A DNA stretch of 64,000 bases from Balamuthia mandrillaris (GCA_031835245.1 JAVKOQ010000023.1:101001-165000), one strand, 5' to 3'; shown: positions 53,573 to 64,000, counted from the stretch's first letter. Numbers and translations are program-made. Notes: a model not told the origin generated them from the sequence alone.

Positions 53573-54724
53573 ATGCAAAGCGGAAAGAGAAAGCTGCCAG
53601 CCGAGGAAGAGGAAGCGGGAGAGCACAGGACGACGAACGTAAGGCATGACGCTGCTTCCTCTTCTTCCTCTTCTTCTTTGGTCTCTCCTCCTCCTGCCAT
53701 TTCAGAGGAGGAGGCCGCTCTCTACGACCGTCAAATCCGTCTGTGGGGCGCGCAGGCCCAACAACGGATGCGCGCCTCTCGCGTTCTTCTGTGCAACCTT
53801 CGCGGTCTTTTAGTAGAGGTTTCTTTCTTTTCTTTTCTTTTCTTTTTTTGAGAAAAACGTTGTCCTGTTTCCCTTTTCTTCTGATTTTTTTTTGTTTGTT
53901 GGTTGACGAAAATCTTTGTATATTTAAAAATAAAGGTAGCGAAGAACATCGTGTTGGCGGGGGTTGGTTCTGTGACGCTGTTGGATGCTGCCACTGTTTC
54001 GGAGGCTGACCTCAGCGCTCAGTTTTTTCTTGGCGAAGCCGACATTGGCAAAAACGTAAACACACTTCTTTGCCACCTCGTCCTTTTACTCTTTCTCTTT
54101 CTCTTCTCTCTGTCTCCTTCTTCTCTGCTCTTCTCCTTTCGCTCCTCTTCTCTGTTCCATTGCCTCTTCCTTCTTATCGTTTCTCTCTTTCTTGTTTCGG
54201 TTTCATTTTCTTCTTTCTTCTTTTTCTTTTCTTCATTTTTCTTTCTTCATGCTTCTTTCTTCCGTTTTAACTGTCTACTAACTCGTTTTTTGTTGAATAT
54301 AATAATAATAAGAGAGGAGAAGCGTGTCTCGAAAAAATCAAAGCGTTAAACCCCAAAGTGGAGGTGCGGTGTGAGGCGGTGGACCTCGACTCTAAAACAG
54401 AGGAAGAATTGTGCAGTTACAACGTCATATGTCTTAGCAACTGCTCCCTAAGCTCCATGGTACCATCTCCTTTCTGCTTTCTGCTCTTTTCTCCTTTCGG
54501 CTAACGCGTGGTCGTCAAGTTACGAGTAGATAAGATCTGCCGGAAGCACAAGATACCACTCTTCATTACGGATTCTTTCGGCTATCAGGCCTTCATCTTC
54601 TCTGACCTGGACCGTTACGTTTACATAGAGTTTGTTTCTCCCTTTCCTTCCCTTTGTTGCAGTTTTTGTTTCTCCTCCTGACCTTTTTTGTCTTGTTCTT
54701 CTTGTTCGTCTTCTTCTTGTTCTT

Positions 54725-54755
<31 letters not shown>

Positions 54756-54760
54756 TTCTT

Positions 54761-54791
<31 letters not shown>

Positions 54792-55515
54792 AAGTTTTTT
54801 CTCCTTCTCCCTGTCCTGTCTGTTCCAAAAGTCTAATCCACAAATAACAACAGAGAAGAAACAGATGAAGAAAAAAAGTATAGAAAGAAGCAAAACAAAA
54901 ATAACAACAACAATACCGAACCGAAGAAGCAAAGAGCCATGCACACAAAAGAAATCTCTTCGCCCAGTTTAGAAGATGTCTTCTCCACAAAAGTGAATTG
55001 GGCAGATTCTACCCTTCAACGAACTCCAAAACTCTTTTTCACTCTCCCCATTCTCTCACAATGGAGCGAAGAGAACGGAGGGCGCTATCCCACAAGCAAA
55101 GAAGAGGAAGAAAGTCTGTTGAAGTTTGCTCACGAGATGTTGAGCGCTCGCAATGTGCCTTCTTCATTTTTGTCAGATGAGTTCATACGGTAGCTTTTTT
55201 TTTGTTTCTTTGTTTCTATGTTTTATATTTTCTTAACCTTCTTTGTTTCTTCCTCCCTTTTACACAAACACAAATAACAGAACAACAGCAAAAACAGCAA
55301 TGGCAGAGCTAAGTCCAGTGTGCGCTATAGTGGGCGGCATATTAGGGCAACAAGTCATCAACGTCCTGTCCGGCAAAGACGAGCCGCTCCACAACTTCTT
55401 CTTCTATGACGTTCAACGCGGTGTTGGCTTGGTGGAAAAGATTGGACCTACCTCTTCTTCGTCTTCCTCTTCGTCACCAAACAACGAACAACAAAGTCTC
55501 GTTATTGAACTTTGA
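53573..55515 (+). CDS. SAE1: SUMO-activating enzyme subunit 1 (SAE1/AOS1)
   Basis: Six exons: 53573-53818, 53936-54055, 54313-54459, 54520-54629, 54854-55189, 55281-55515; 1194 nt, 397 aa (human SAE1 346). It pairs with UBA2 to adenylate SUMO. Landmarks: ALYDRQIRLWGAQAQQRMRASRVLLCNLRGL, VAKNIVLAGVGSVTLLD, SAQFFLGEADIGKNRGEACLEKIKALNPKVEV, the strand NVICLSNCS, CRKHKIPLFITDSFGYQAFIF, and near the end PVCAIVGGILGQQVINVLSGKDEPLHNFFFYD. A lysine/asparagine insertion (KKYRKKQNKNNNNN) in exon 5 could act as a nuclear signal. As in other AOS1 proteins, the catalytic Cys sits on the partner. The N-terminal Ser/Glu tail and a poly-Ser run near the C terminus are lineage-specific. Intron 4 carries a CTT repeat. 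Confidence 0.93.
54710..54790. repeat. (CTT)n microsatellite in intron
   Basis: CTT repeats in intron 4 of SAE1 (54630-54853). Confidence 0.85.
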
Positions 55516-55658
55516 AATGCTGACTCGCTCTACTCCCCTCTTCGCTTTCTCTGCATGCAACAACCTACGGTCTCTCTTTCTCTCTCGCACACGCTCTAAG
55601 CAAATTCGTTTTACTTTGAACAAAAACAAAAAAATAAAGAGAAGAAGAAAAGAAAAAA

Positions 55659-55768
55659 AGCCTGGAGTGGATTTAAACCACCATCAACCCGGATTTGAGG
55701 ATGGATCTTCCTCATGGAGCAGCGTGCGCTGCGTTAGACGGATCGGCTGACTGTTGCCGCGCCAGGCT
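55659..55768 (-). ncRNA. tRNA-like noncoding element, copy 1
   Basis: 110 nt on the minus strand. The ends pair perfectly (AGCCTGG with CCAGGCT) and a run of seven T follows, as at a Pol III terminator. Inside are a D-arm-like hairpin (CGGC...GCCG), a hairpin GCAGC-GCAC-GCTGC and a T-arm-like hairpin (GTGG-TTTAAAT-CCAC) whose loop resembles a B box. A GATCC / GGGTT pairing could form an anticodon-type stem with an inserted arm. Copy 2 keeps these pairings with compensatory changes. It could be an intron-bearing tRNA pseudogene, a tRNA-derived SINE or a distinct small RNA. It does not fit a normal tRNA, having no GG in the D loop and a C-to-T change in the T loop. Confidence 0.5.
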
Positions 55769-55829
55769 GATTGGAGAACAAGGAGCCTCAGCCCCTCCTT
55801 GTTTCCCTGCGCGTGCCCTTGGCCACACG

Positions 55830-55837
55830 ATTGTGGG
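55830..55837 (-). promoter_or_regulatory. Conserved upstream box of tRNA-like copy 1
   Basis: CCCACAAT on the element strand, 62 bp upstream of the RNA 5' end. The same octamer is 62 bp upstream of copy 2, while most of the sequence between has diverged. The position recalls the proximal sequence element of snRNA-type promoters. Confidence 0.4.
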
Positions 55838-56114
55838 TGAGGGCATCAAATAATATTTGACCGACGCGCAATGGTTTGGTATGGCGGTGGTCCTTGTCGA
55901 CACTAATTTTCCCCCGCTAAAAGTAGCAGGGAAGCGCAGGGACCTTTTTTGCTGCCCTTTTTGTCCCTTGCCGTTTCTTTTCGGCCATTTGTAGACAAAA
56001 TTTCTTTTTGTCGACCCAACAAGAGAGGAGAGGAGAGAAGAGAGGGAGAAGATAGGAGAGAGAGCAGAGAGAGCAGAGAGGGAGGAGAAGAAAAAGAATG
56101 GTTGAAAAAAAAAA

Positions 56115-56238
56115 AGCCTGGAGTGGGGAGTTTAACCACCATCAACCCGGATTTCTCATGTTTTAAATAAGAAGCGGCTTGCGCCGCATCCACCTGTGGG
56201 TAAGACGGGTCAGCTAACAGCTTGTGCTGCACCAGGCT
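56115..56238 (-). ncRNA. tRNA-like noncoding element, copy 2
   Basis: 124 nt, same orientation as copy 1 and about 350 bp away. It has the same 7-bp terminal pairing, an 11-nt T run after the 3' end, a D-arm-like hairpin CAGC...GCTG, a hairpin GCGGC-GCAA-GCCGC with a GNRA-type tetraloop, and the shared block AATCCGGGTTGATGGTGGTT. Relative to copy 1, paired positions change together: GCGGC/GCCGC versus GCAGC/GCTGC, and CAGC/GCTG versus CGGC/GCCG. An A-box-like TAGCTGACCCG is present. Same alternatives as for copy 1. Confidence 0.5.
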
Positions 56239-56299
56239 GAACTTGGGAAAACCTCACAAACCCCATTTTCAACCCCATAGGCCCACCATAGGCCGCTCC

Positions 56300-56307
56300 A
56301 TTGTGGG
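56300..56307 (-). promoter_or_regulatory. Conserved upstream box of tRNA-like copy 2
   Basis: CCCACAAT, 62 bp upstream of the element, exactly as in copy 1. Confidence 0.4.
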
Positions 56308-56575
56308 AGAGAGGAGATTTGATGCCCACACACAACCAGCTGTGGAGTTCGGTTTGAGGCAGAGATATCTTCTCTCGTGTTTTAAAAAGGTTGTTAGTTT
56401 GTCTCCCGAGCGCACACCGTCACCGGAGATGCCTTCTTCCTCTTTATCTCCTTATTGTTGACACGAGACCACCTCACCTTCGTTTGGTGTTCTTCTTTTG
56501 CTTCTGGCTTGCTTGGCATCCATCTTCTCCTTCTCTCCTCCTTCTCCTTCTTGTTAACCTCCGCTGCATCGAACA

Positions 56576-57260
56576 TCAAAAAGCGGCTAACATGTTGTTG
56601 ATGCCTTCTTCCAAGGTCCCATCGTTGCTGACACGAACCACTCGCACCTGCCCGTCCCCTCCTTTGCGTCGCCACTCCTCCAACAGCCCCTCCAGCTCCT
56701 TCTCCTTCTCCTCGTTTCTCTGCAGGCGTTCCAGCAGCTCGGCCTCGCTTTCGGTGGCCCTGCCTCGCAGCCGCCGGGCCAACGTCTCCGGCTTGGCGGT
56801 GAGGTGGAGCACCAGCATCCTGTACCCACCGGGGAAATAGGTCTCCAGTATCCGCTGCAGGCTCTCTCTGGAAACGCTCAACAACACTTCTTTGCCTACT
56901 GCTTCCATAGGTTCTTCTTCTCCTTCCTCTGCTTCACTATGTTCTTCCTCCTCTGCTCCTTCGTCCAAGGCTCGCTTCACCTCCGCCTCGCGAATGCCGT
57001 AGCGAAGGCCATGCGCCCGCCAGTGAAGGCACGCGCCAAAGGCGCCTTCCTCCAACAGCCGCTGAAAGGCCTCCTCGGAGACGTGCTCGTTGTTCTCTCT
57101 GCCCTCGGCGGCCTCGCGCGTTAGACTCGTTAGAACAACAAAAAGAAAAGTTTTGGTCACAGAAACGAACCAGAGTATCTTTACCAACGCCGCTGGGACC
57201 GATGACCAGACACAAGCGTCCTCTGTTGGGCTCTCCCTTCTTCTTCCTCTGCTGTTGCAT
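56576..57260 (-). CDS. phnN: PhnN-like ribose 1,5-bisphosphate phosphokinase, frame broken once
   Basis: Starting at ATG 57260, a P-loop block GRLCLVIGPSGVGKDTL reads to ~57171. The remainder (from ~57160 to the stop at 56576) is in a frame shifted by one base: LTREAAEGRENNEHVSEEAF, FGACLHWRAHGLRYGI, then KEVLLSVSRESLQRI, MLVLHLTAKPETLARRL and RVVRVSNDGTLEEGI. This is the order and spacing of bacterial PhnN (ITRPA..GENHEALS; LSWxAHGLxYGI; NDG), which phosphorylates ribose 1,5-bisphosphate to PRPP in phosphonate use. An acidic insertion (~30 residues) lengthens the middle. A GTTCGT donor at 57170 and the only nearby AG give the wrong phase, so this is either an inactivating frameshift, a sequencing error or an unusual splice. 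Confidence 0.65.
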
Positions 57261-57649
57261 GATGATCTGTTTCGGCGTTTGAATTCGTATTGAAGCAAAA
57301 GTAACGATGGGGGGGGGGGGGTCGAAGATTCCTGTCCTCTGACAGAGGTGCTTATCTTTTGGACACATTTTGCCCTTCTCTGTATAAATTTAGGTTGAAT
57401 GTTAAAACATGGTGGAAAATTTTTTTGGTTGAACAAGCCAAGTCCTCCTCTCCTTGCATGCTTCTTCCTTCTGGGCAAGCCCTCAAGACCCCTCCTTCCG
57501 AGTATATCGTTGCTCTCGCTATAACGGTTTTGTTGTTACCACCAAAACAATTCATAAACGTTCTTGTTGGCAGAGAAAAAACCTTTGTTGTTCTAGGGAC
57601 CCGGTCAAGGTACCTTGGTTTTCTCCGTGTTGGATCCCTTGTTCGTGGG

Positions 57650-58356
57650 CATCGCGGCCAGTGCTTGGTACGCCTGCGCTCCGCCGTCTCTCCGCGACCA
57701 GTTTTAACAAAGCGGCTGCCTGCAGCTCCATCTCGGTGCTGGAATGGGCTGTGGAGGAGAATGGCTGTCCTTTTAACGCCCGCCTGACTTCTATGATGGC
57801 CAAACAGGGCAAACTGGGAGTACTGAAATGGGCTCGAGAGGGAATGGGTTGTACAGGTGCTGAAGTGGGCCAGAGAGAACGGGTGCCCTTGGGGTGGCGA
57901 GACTTGTTGTTCCGTGGCTGCCTATCAAGGCCGTTTGGAGGTACTTCAGTGGGCCAGAGATAACGGATGTCCTTGGAACCACGAAACTTGCAACTGGGCA
58001 GCATCGAATGGACATTTGGGGGTGCTGAAATGGGCAAGGGAGAACGGATGCCCTTGGGAAGCCAACACTTGCGCCCATGTACCAAGGCAGCCCAGTGGGT
58101 CCATTTGGAGGTGCTGGAATGGGCACGGGAGAACGGGTGCCCTTGGGGTGAGCAAGCTTGCACCAGGGCCGCTGAGCATGGCCGTTTGGAGGTGCTGAAA
58201 TGGCTGAGAGCCAACGGATTCCCGTGGGACAAGAACACCTGTCACGCTGCTGCGTTCGGCAACCGTTGGGAGATGCTGCGATGGGTCAGGGTGAACGGAT
58301 GCCCTTGGGGCAAGTCCGCGAGGAAGTGGGCTGCGGAGAACGGGTATGTGGAGTAG
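57650..58356 (+). pseudogene. Ankyrin-like repeat gene with WARENGCPW units, frameshifted
   Basis: About seven ~26-residue units of the form LEVLxWARENGCPWxxxTCxxAAxxGH are visible, as in ankyrin-like repeat families common in large DNA viruses, brown algae and amoebae. The frame changes at least twice: near 57850, where KWAREGMGC breaks off, and near 58070 (ANTCAHVP to CTKAAQWVHLEV). It ends cleanly at a TAG at 58354-58356 after RKWAAENGYVE. An upstream stretch (from 57359) is open but does not look like repeats. No start is obvious. Probably a pseudogene; sequencing errors cannot be excluded. Confidence 0.7.
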
Positions 58357-58591
58357 CAGAGCTGTCCCATCATGGGAAGGAAGCCAAGGTCGGTGGTGGA
58401 GGCACCTCTTACGATGTAGCGTAACGTATATTAGTCTTGTGCAGGCCATATCGAGCAACGGACATGGGTGTCGAGCAAAAGAGCTTTGTCCACGTGAATA
58501 TGTGCTTTTTCGTGAAGACATAATTTGCCCTTCCCAACAGAAGAATCCCAATAAAAATTGAAGAAAGAAAAAAAAAATAAAGCGAAAAGAG

Positions 58592-59889
58592 ATGAAAAGA
58601 GGTGAAGAGAAAGACGACGCTTTGATGGAAGTTGAAGAGGAGGCGGAGGAGGAGGAGGAGGAAGAGGAGGAGGAGGAAGAAGACGAGGTGGAGGAAGGAG
58701 CAGAAGCGGAGTCGGAGGACGAAGAAACCAAAGAAAGAAAGAGACAGGAGCTCAAGCAGCTGCTGAACCAGGAGCTCCGCGCCCTCCCCGCCCTCAAAAG
58801 CGGCACCCTCGCCAACGGCCTTCGCTACTTCATCCTGCCGAACAGAACGCCGCCGCAGCGCTTCGAGGCACACCTGGAGGTGCACGTCGGCTCCGTCGAT
58901 GAGGAGGACGACGAACAGGGTCTCGCTCACTACCTGGAACACGCTGTCTTTCTCGGTATGTTTTTGCGCTCGCTCATTCTCATCTCTCTCTTTCTCTCGC
59001 TCTTCTCTCTCTCTTACCTCTCTCACGCACTCTCGCCACAGGAACGGAAAAGTATCCAAACGCAGAGCTCATGCGAAACCTCTTCGCCGCATGGGGGTAT
59101 GCTACTTTCTGCTCTGTCTCCTCTCTCGTTCTCTCGTCTCTGTCTCTGTCTCTGTCTCTGTCTCTGTCTCTGTCTCTGTCTCTGTCTCTGTCTCTGTCTC
59201 TGTCTCTGTCTCTCCTCTCTCTCTCCCTCTCTCCCTCTCTTCCTCTCTCTTCTAGATATCTCTTTGTTCCACACTAAAAACAAAACAAGAATGTCATTTG
59301 GTGGAGACACGAATGCATACACAGACTTTCGAAACACTGTCTACACTTTCAACGCCCCGACGTCCTTGAACAAAGAAGGAGAAGCGGAGAATGCAAAACA
59401 ACCGGACGACAAAGAGATAGAAGATCACAGTGACAAAAACTTATGGAAGGTATTGGATGCCATACATCAGCTGGCGTTCAAAGCTCTATTGCAGGCAGCT
59501 CCTATTGACAACGAACGTGGCCCGATTCTTTCAGAGGTGGCTTCTCTCTTCCTTCTGTTCTAAGCCTTTCGTTTCTTACTTTCTTCTTTCTTGTACAGGC
59601 TCAAATATCAAACAGCATTGGTTATCGAGTGGAATACCAGGTACGCTCTTCTTGTATTTTGGTGTTGCTCATGAGACTTCTAACTTGCAACAAATGGTTT
59701 TGTCTTTCACAAGGAATACCAACAAATACATGCCACGAACCGACTCTGTCAACGGTTTCCAATTGGCAAAGTGGCACAAATCCAAAGTTTTGCCAGAGAA
59801 GACTTGTTGCGTTTCTATCAAAAGTGGTATCGCCCCGATAACATGTCACTATTTATTGTTGGTTCGTTTAGTTTTTCAGCTTCTCTTCT

Positions 59890-59928
<39 letters not shown>

Positions 59929-60251
59929 CATCCGCAGAATATCTCACTTATCCTTCTCTATTTGTTATCTTGTTTTGCTTTCGTTTATCATCACCACAAA
60001 AGGCGATGTGGATGCGGAAATATCAACGAGTTATATTCATCAAATATTTGGCTCAACTCTACAACCTTCTCTTCCTCTTCCTTCTCGGGTGGCTCCACAG
60101 TTTGGACCACCTGCAGAACCCATCCACATTTTTCAACACGAGCTCTTGCATCAGTTTTCTCTGACGATGAATGTTTTGTTCCCGATCACTGGTTATCGGA
60201 CAGTTAACGACATCAGAGAAGAACTTATTTGGTCGCTGCTGGGTATTTATC

Positions 60252-60288
<37 letters not shown>

Positions 60289-63200
60289 TCCTTCCTCCGT
60301 TTCTTATTTCCCACAACAAAATAACTTTTCACATTGTTAAAAGGTATCGTGTGGGACCTGAGGATTTATGCGTTGAAACAAGCGCAACTCAAACCAGTTT
60401 TCTCATCCATATCGTGGCAATTTTCGGATTCTTTTCGCGACAACTGCGCTTTCAGTTCACTGTTTGTCATTTCTAATCCTTCCACCTGGAAAGAAGCTGT
60501 CTCGGTATCTTTTAGTTACCTCTTCTTTCGTTTCATTCTGCTTTCGTGTTACATTCTTAACAAATGTTTCCTTCACTATTTCATTTCCTCAAACAAAAAC
60601 AGTTAACCTTTCAAGAAACCGCAAAAATGGCACTGTACGGAGTTACTCAACAAGAAATGGAACGCAGTTTAGCTGCTCTTCTTCGCGATATGCAACAACG
60701 CGCCGAACAACAGGACACCACATTTTCTATTTGGCACCTGGAAGACATGATGGAGGACAATCAACTGAAGCGTGTTTTTATGTGCAAACAAGAAGCCTAC
60801 TCTATAGCTCTCAAACTTGCTCCAACCATTTCTTTGGAACTTGTCAACAAAAGAGCTTCTGAGATATTCTCTCCGATGATACTTCCCTTCGTCAACAATG
60901 AAGGAGAAGAAAAAGAGCATAAACAGAAGAAAACTAAGAAAGAAGGAGAAGATGAAGCAGAGGAAGACGACGAAAATGTTTTGAAGAAAAGAGAAACGAG
61001 CGTGTTTGTAACGGCTCCGATTTGGTTGGGCGACAACAATAGCAACAATGACGTCGATGCGGAGGACGAACAGCAAGCAGCAGATGAGGAAGAAGAGGCC
61101 ATTCGTTCTTGCGTTTTGGAAAGACGTTCAATGCGAGACTTGTTGACTTCTTCGTGTTCATCTTCATCCTCTTCTCTACTTGAACAACACATGGAACTAG
61201 AACAAAAAGAAGAACACGAAGAAACGAAGAAAGCCAAGTTTAACGTCAACGAGACGGAAATTGGTCAAGTGATAAGTAATGCTGTAAGCAACGTCAAGCC
61301 ACCAGAAGATGTTATAGTTCCAGAGGATCTATTGGAAGAAAGGGAGTTGCTTGCCAAAGCGGATGAACAAAAACCTCATTGGGTGCCTGTACAATTGTAC
61401 GACGACCTCTTTCGCTTTGTACAAAAAGATGAAAGCAGCTCAATGAATGAAGAGAAGAGGATAAGAGCTATGCATAAAGCAACGAATGTTACTTTGATGG
61501 AGTTGAATAACGGCATTCGAGTGAACTACCTCAAAACAAGCTTTAGAAAGAATCATTGCAGGTAACTCTCCCTCTCTCCCTCCCTCTCACATACATCTTT
61601 TTGCTTTCTTCTTTAGTCTTTTTCTATGCTATACATACTTTCATAGCTTTTCCCCTTCTAACGTCTTCCTTTCCCTTCTACCCTTCTCTTTTGTTTCTTC
61701 TTTCTCCCTCAAGTCTTCGGATAAGCTGCGTAGGCGGGATGTGTTGGGAAACGGAGGCGCCCTTTGGCGGCATCACCGAGCTCACCTTTGAGACGCTCCT
61801 CGACAGCGGGGCCGGACCCCACTCCTCCCAAGTGATTGCTGAGTATTGTGCCCGGTGGGGCATCGCCACCTCCTCCGCCTCCACCGCGGAGGTTGTGGCC
61901 ATCGATCTTAGCTTCAGCATGACGGATGGAGGCTTGAGCAAGGCCTTACAGCTGGTTCACCTTGTGTTAAGCGCTCCCAATTGGGACTATCTGTCCTTTG
62001 AGAGAGCTAAAATGAACGCCATTCTGCAGGCTGAAGGATGGAAGAAGGACCTGCAAAGTGTTGCTGTGGATTTGTTGATGAAGATTTCCATGAAGCGATG
62101 TTACAATTTGAAAGAAGATGGAGAAGAAAGCACTGAAGGTGAAGAACCGAAGAACAGGAAGACAACTACGAAGAAAAAAGAAGACGATATGGATTATCGA
62201 TTCGTGCAACCAACCAATTGTAGGCTGCTTGGAAATGCGAATCCGGCTTTGGCAGTTTCCATCTTAGCGCAACACGTTTGCCGAGCAAAGAACTTGACAG
62301 TGAGCATCGTGGGAGACTTTGGGAGTGAGGAGCAGTTAGAAAGCGAGCTGCTCAAGTATCTTGGAACTATTCCGTCTACCACCACTGTTCGTCTTTTGAA
62401 TTTCCCTGCTGCTTCTTCTTTATCATCATCTTCTTCATTATCTACCTCCTCTTTGTCGTCATCAGTCTCTTCTCCTTTAAGATCTTCTTCATCTTCAGCT
62501 AAAACGCGATTGAAACTGAGCGATCCGTCTTCAGTTTCTTCGCCTCTACGAGCTTCTTCTGCCTCTTCCATGAACGATTCTGTTTCTTCTTCAGCTCCAT
62601 CTTCTTCGCTGCACGCTAACGCAATGAAAGCTGCAAATCTAGAGGGCATTGGCTGCGATTTTCCTGATGTTTTGGGCCTGTTTTCTGAGGGAGTTTTGCC
62701 AACAAGGTTTACTCGTCCTCCTGTTTCAAAATGGTGGGTATTCCTGCAAAGAGAGAAAAAAGAATGAGAGAAAGAGAAGAGAAAAAATTGTTATTAACAT
62801 TTTCCCACCTAAAACAGGTTTCATATAACCGACGAGGAAGAAAGAGCGTTCGTGTGTATAGCTTTTCCTACTTTTAACCGATGGGGACAACGCTCAACTT
62901 CAATTCGCTTGACAACAACAACAACACAAAAGAAAGACCGTGAAGACGGAGAAGAAAGTGTGAGTTTTGCCGTTGAAAATGGAGGAGAAAGCAATCATAC
63001 ACGAAGACAACACCGTCTCTGGCAAAGTCGTTCTGCCTTTTTGTTAACTGAAGTACATCTTTTCTATCTCGTTCTTTTTTTTGCCCTTCTTCTTTTTTGG
63101 TATAACTTTGCCCTATTCATCAGATACTTCAAAATCGATTATTCGCTGTCATTCGAGAGAAACTTGGACTGGTCTACAGCGCTGACGTGGAGCTCACTCT

Positions 63201-63777
63201 CACCGACTTTTACGACAGCGGCACTCTCTTCCTGATGTTGACAGCTTTTCCTCACTCCATAGCAGTCACCGTGGAGCAGGTGTTCAACATTTTTCAAGAC
63301 TTTTTCGATGGGGAGAGAAAGAAAAAAGATAAGAAGATTACGAAAGAAGAATTCGTGGAGGCGCAAGTTCCCTTTGTGCAGCAACAAAGAGCGAGCCTTC
63401 ATCGGAATAGCTATTGGCTGAGCTTGTTGGAGTACTTGCAGCTCTTCCCTCCACACCTTCCTCGTCACCCTCCACCTCTCCAACACGATCGCAACAAACG
63501 AAAAGAGAGAAAGAAGGAAGAAGAAAAGGAAGAAGAAGAAGAAGAGAGAAGGTTACAAACGTACGACTTGAGCTGCATCGAAGATATTCCAGGACACTTT
63601 GCGAGCATCACCTACGAGGACGTGTTGTTGGTGACGGAGGAGCTGTTTGCCGGGATGGCGGAGCACGTGTGCGTCGCGGTGGGCACGGCCGGAGCGATCC
63701 CGCCCGCGGACATTCACCTCCAGATGCAAAGGATTGATGCGTGCTTGAAAGCGTTGTCTTCCTCTGCTCGAAAATAA
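58592..63777 (+). CDS. M16-family (pitrilysin/insulinase) zinc metallopeptidase
   Basis: Eleven exons: 58592-58955, 59042-59096, 59290-59536, 59599-59640, 59714-59861, 60003-60242, 60344-60504, 60603-61561, 61714-62733, 62818-63052, 63124-63777; 4125 nt, 1374 aa. Zinc-binding HYLEH (inverted HxxEH) lies at ~112 in LAHYLEHAVFLGTEKYPNAE, after the family strand NGLRYFILPN. The second half has the related inactive fold (EAPFGGITELTFETLLDSGAG; VCIAFPTFNRWGQ; QNRLFAVIREKLGLVYSADV). The pattern is closest to the plant/bacterial pitrilysin-like M16 proteins of ~950 aa, enlarged here by an acidic N terminus and Glu- and Ser-rich insertions in exons 8 and 9. It would degrade peptides, perhaps organellar transit peptides; no clear targeting signal is seen. 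Introns carry CT and CTCTGT repeats. Confidence 0.9.
59135..59240. repeat. (CTCTGT)n / CT repeat in intron
   Basis: About twelve copies of TCTCTG within intron 2 of the M16 gene, followed by CTCTCTCC variants. Confidence 0.85.
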
Positions 63778-64000
63778 TCGAATAGTTTTGATATTTTATC
63801 TTAAATTTGGAAACATTTGCATATTTCAATATTATCGCAATAGGATTGAATGAATTAATACTTATTGAAAAACTCGATAATCTCTGAATCTTGTTCAACA
63901 TTATCGAAAATTAACGCATATTCGCGTTAAGAAAAGAAAAATGCAGGAAAGATGCTAAAGCGACACCAAACGTGCAAGTACCATGCGCGAGGCTATTGCC
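63778..64000. other. AT-rich 3' flank
   Basis: Downstream of the M16 stop. AT-rich to about 63920; nothing recognised before the window ends. Confidence 0.5.

Noticed and set aside
55659-56238. Straight call as functional tRNA genes (anticodon-position triplets CTA and CTT)
   Set aside because: The D loops lack conserved GG, the T loops deviate and the inserted arms are long; naming an amino acid, or an amber suppressor for copy 1, would be over-reading.
57359-57787. Plus-strand frame overlapping the PhnN 5' region
   Set aside because: Composition is unremarkable and it shows no ankyrin-like unit or other domain; probably chance.

Overview
This is a nuclear genome window from a unicellular eukaryote. 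Nearly every gene is split by short GT-AG introns of about 50-300 bp. The set of families (tyrosine-kinase-like kinase, DEP, two-domain soluble adenylyl cyclase, Sla2/HIP1R, MMACHC, myo-inositol oxygenase, JMJD8) and the abundance of GA, GAA and GGAA microsatellites suggest a free-living amoeba, perhaps an amoebozoan of the Balamuthia/Acanthamoeba kind. That placement is a guess. Exon models below were joined by hand from splice signals and reading phase; every multi-exon total is a whole number of codons unless stated.

Left third (1-21.5 kb): the 5' end of a CYP51 gene, a very unusual kinase-DEP-FAD/NAD oxidoreductase fusion gene, myo-inositol oxygenase, an aquaporin pseudogene and an aquaporin, a JMJD8-like JmjC protein, a homogenised leucine-rich-repeat protein, a low-complexity protein of unknown function, a TMX-like thioredoxin membrane protein, and two further aquaporins in tandem. 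The four aquaporin copies share intron positions and an odd pore signature.

Middle (22-45 kb): two tandem secreted EGF-containing paralogues, a mitochondrial 3-hydroxyisobutyrate-dehydrogenase-like enzyme, an F-box/LRR protein, an AIG1-type GTPase, a Sla2/HIP1R endocytic adaptor and an MMACHC-like cobalamin protein. About 70 bp upstream of MMACHC lies a TTAA-flanked DNA transposon with ~145 bp terminal inverted repeats. A young Copia LTR retrotransposon has landed inside its right inverted repeat.

Right third (45-64 kb): a 16-exon soluble adenylyl cyclase, a stray copy of the LRR gene's tail, the SUMO-activating enzyme subunit SAE1/AOS1, two copies of a tRNA-like noncoding element with a shared upstream box at the same distance, a bacterial-type PhnN kinase gene with a frame break, a broken ankyrin-like repeat gene, and an 11-exon M16 metallopeptidase.

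The genes do not form a pathway. They are packed closely, often with under 200 bp between neighbours. The items most worth following up are the kinase-DEP-oxidoreductase fusion, the paired tRNA-like RNAs, the nested transposons and the eukaryotic PhnN.
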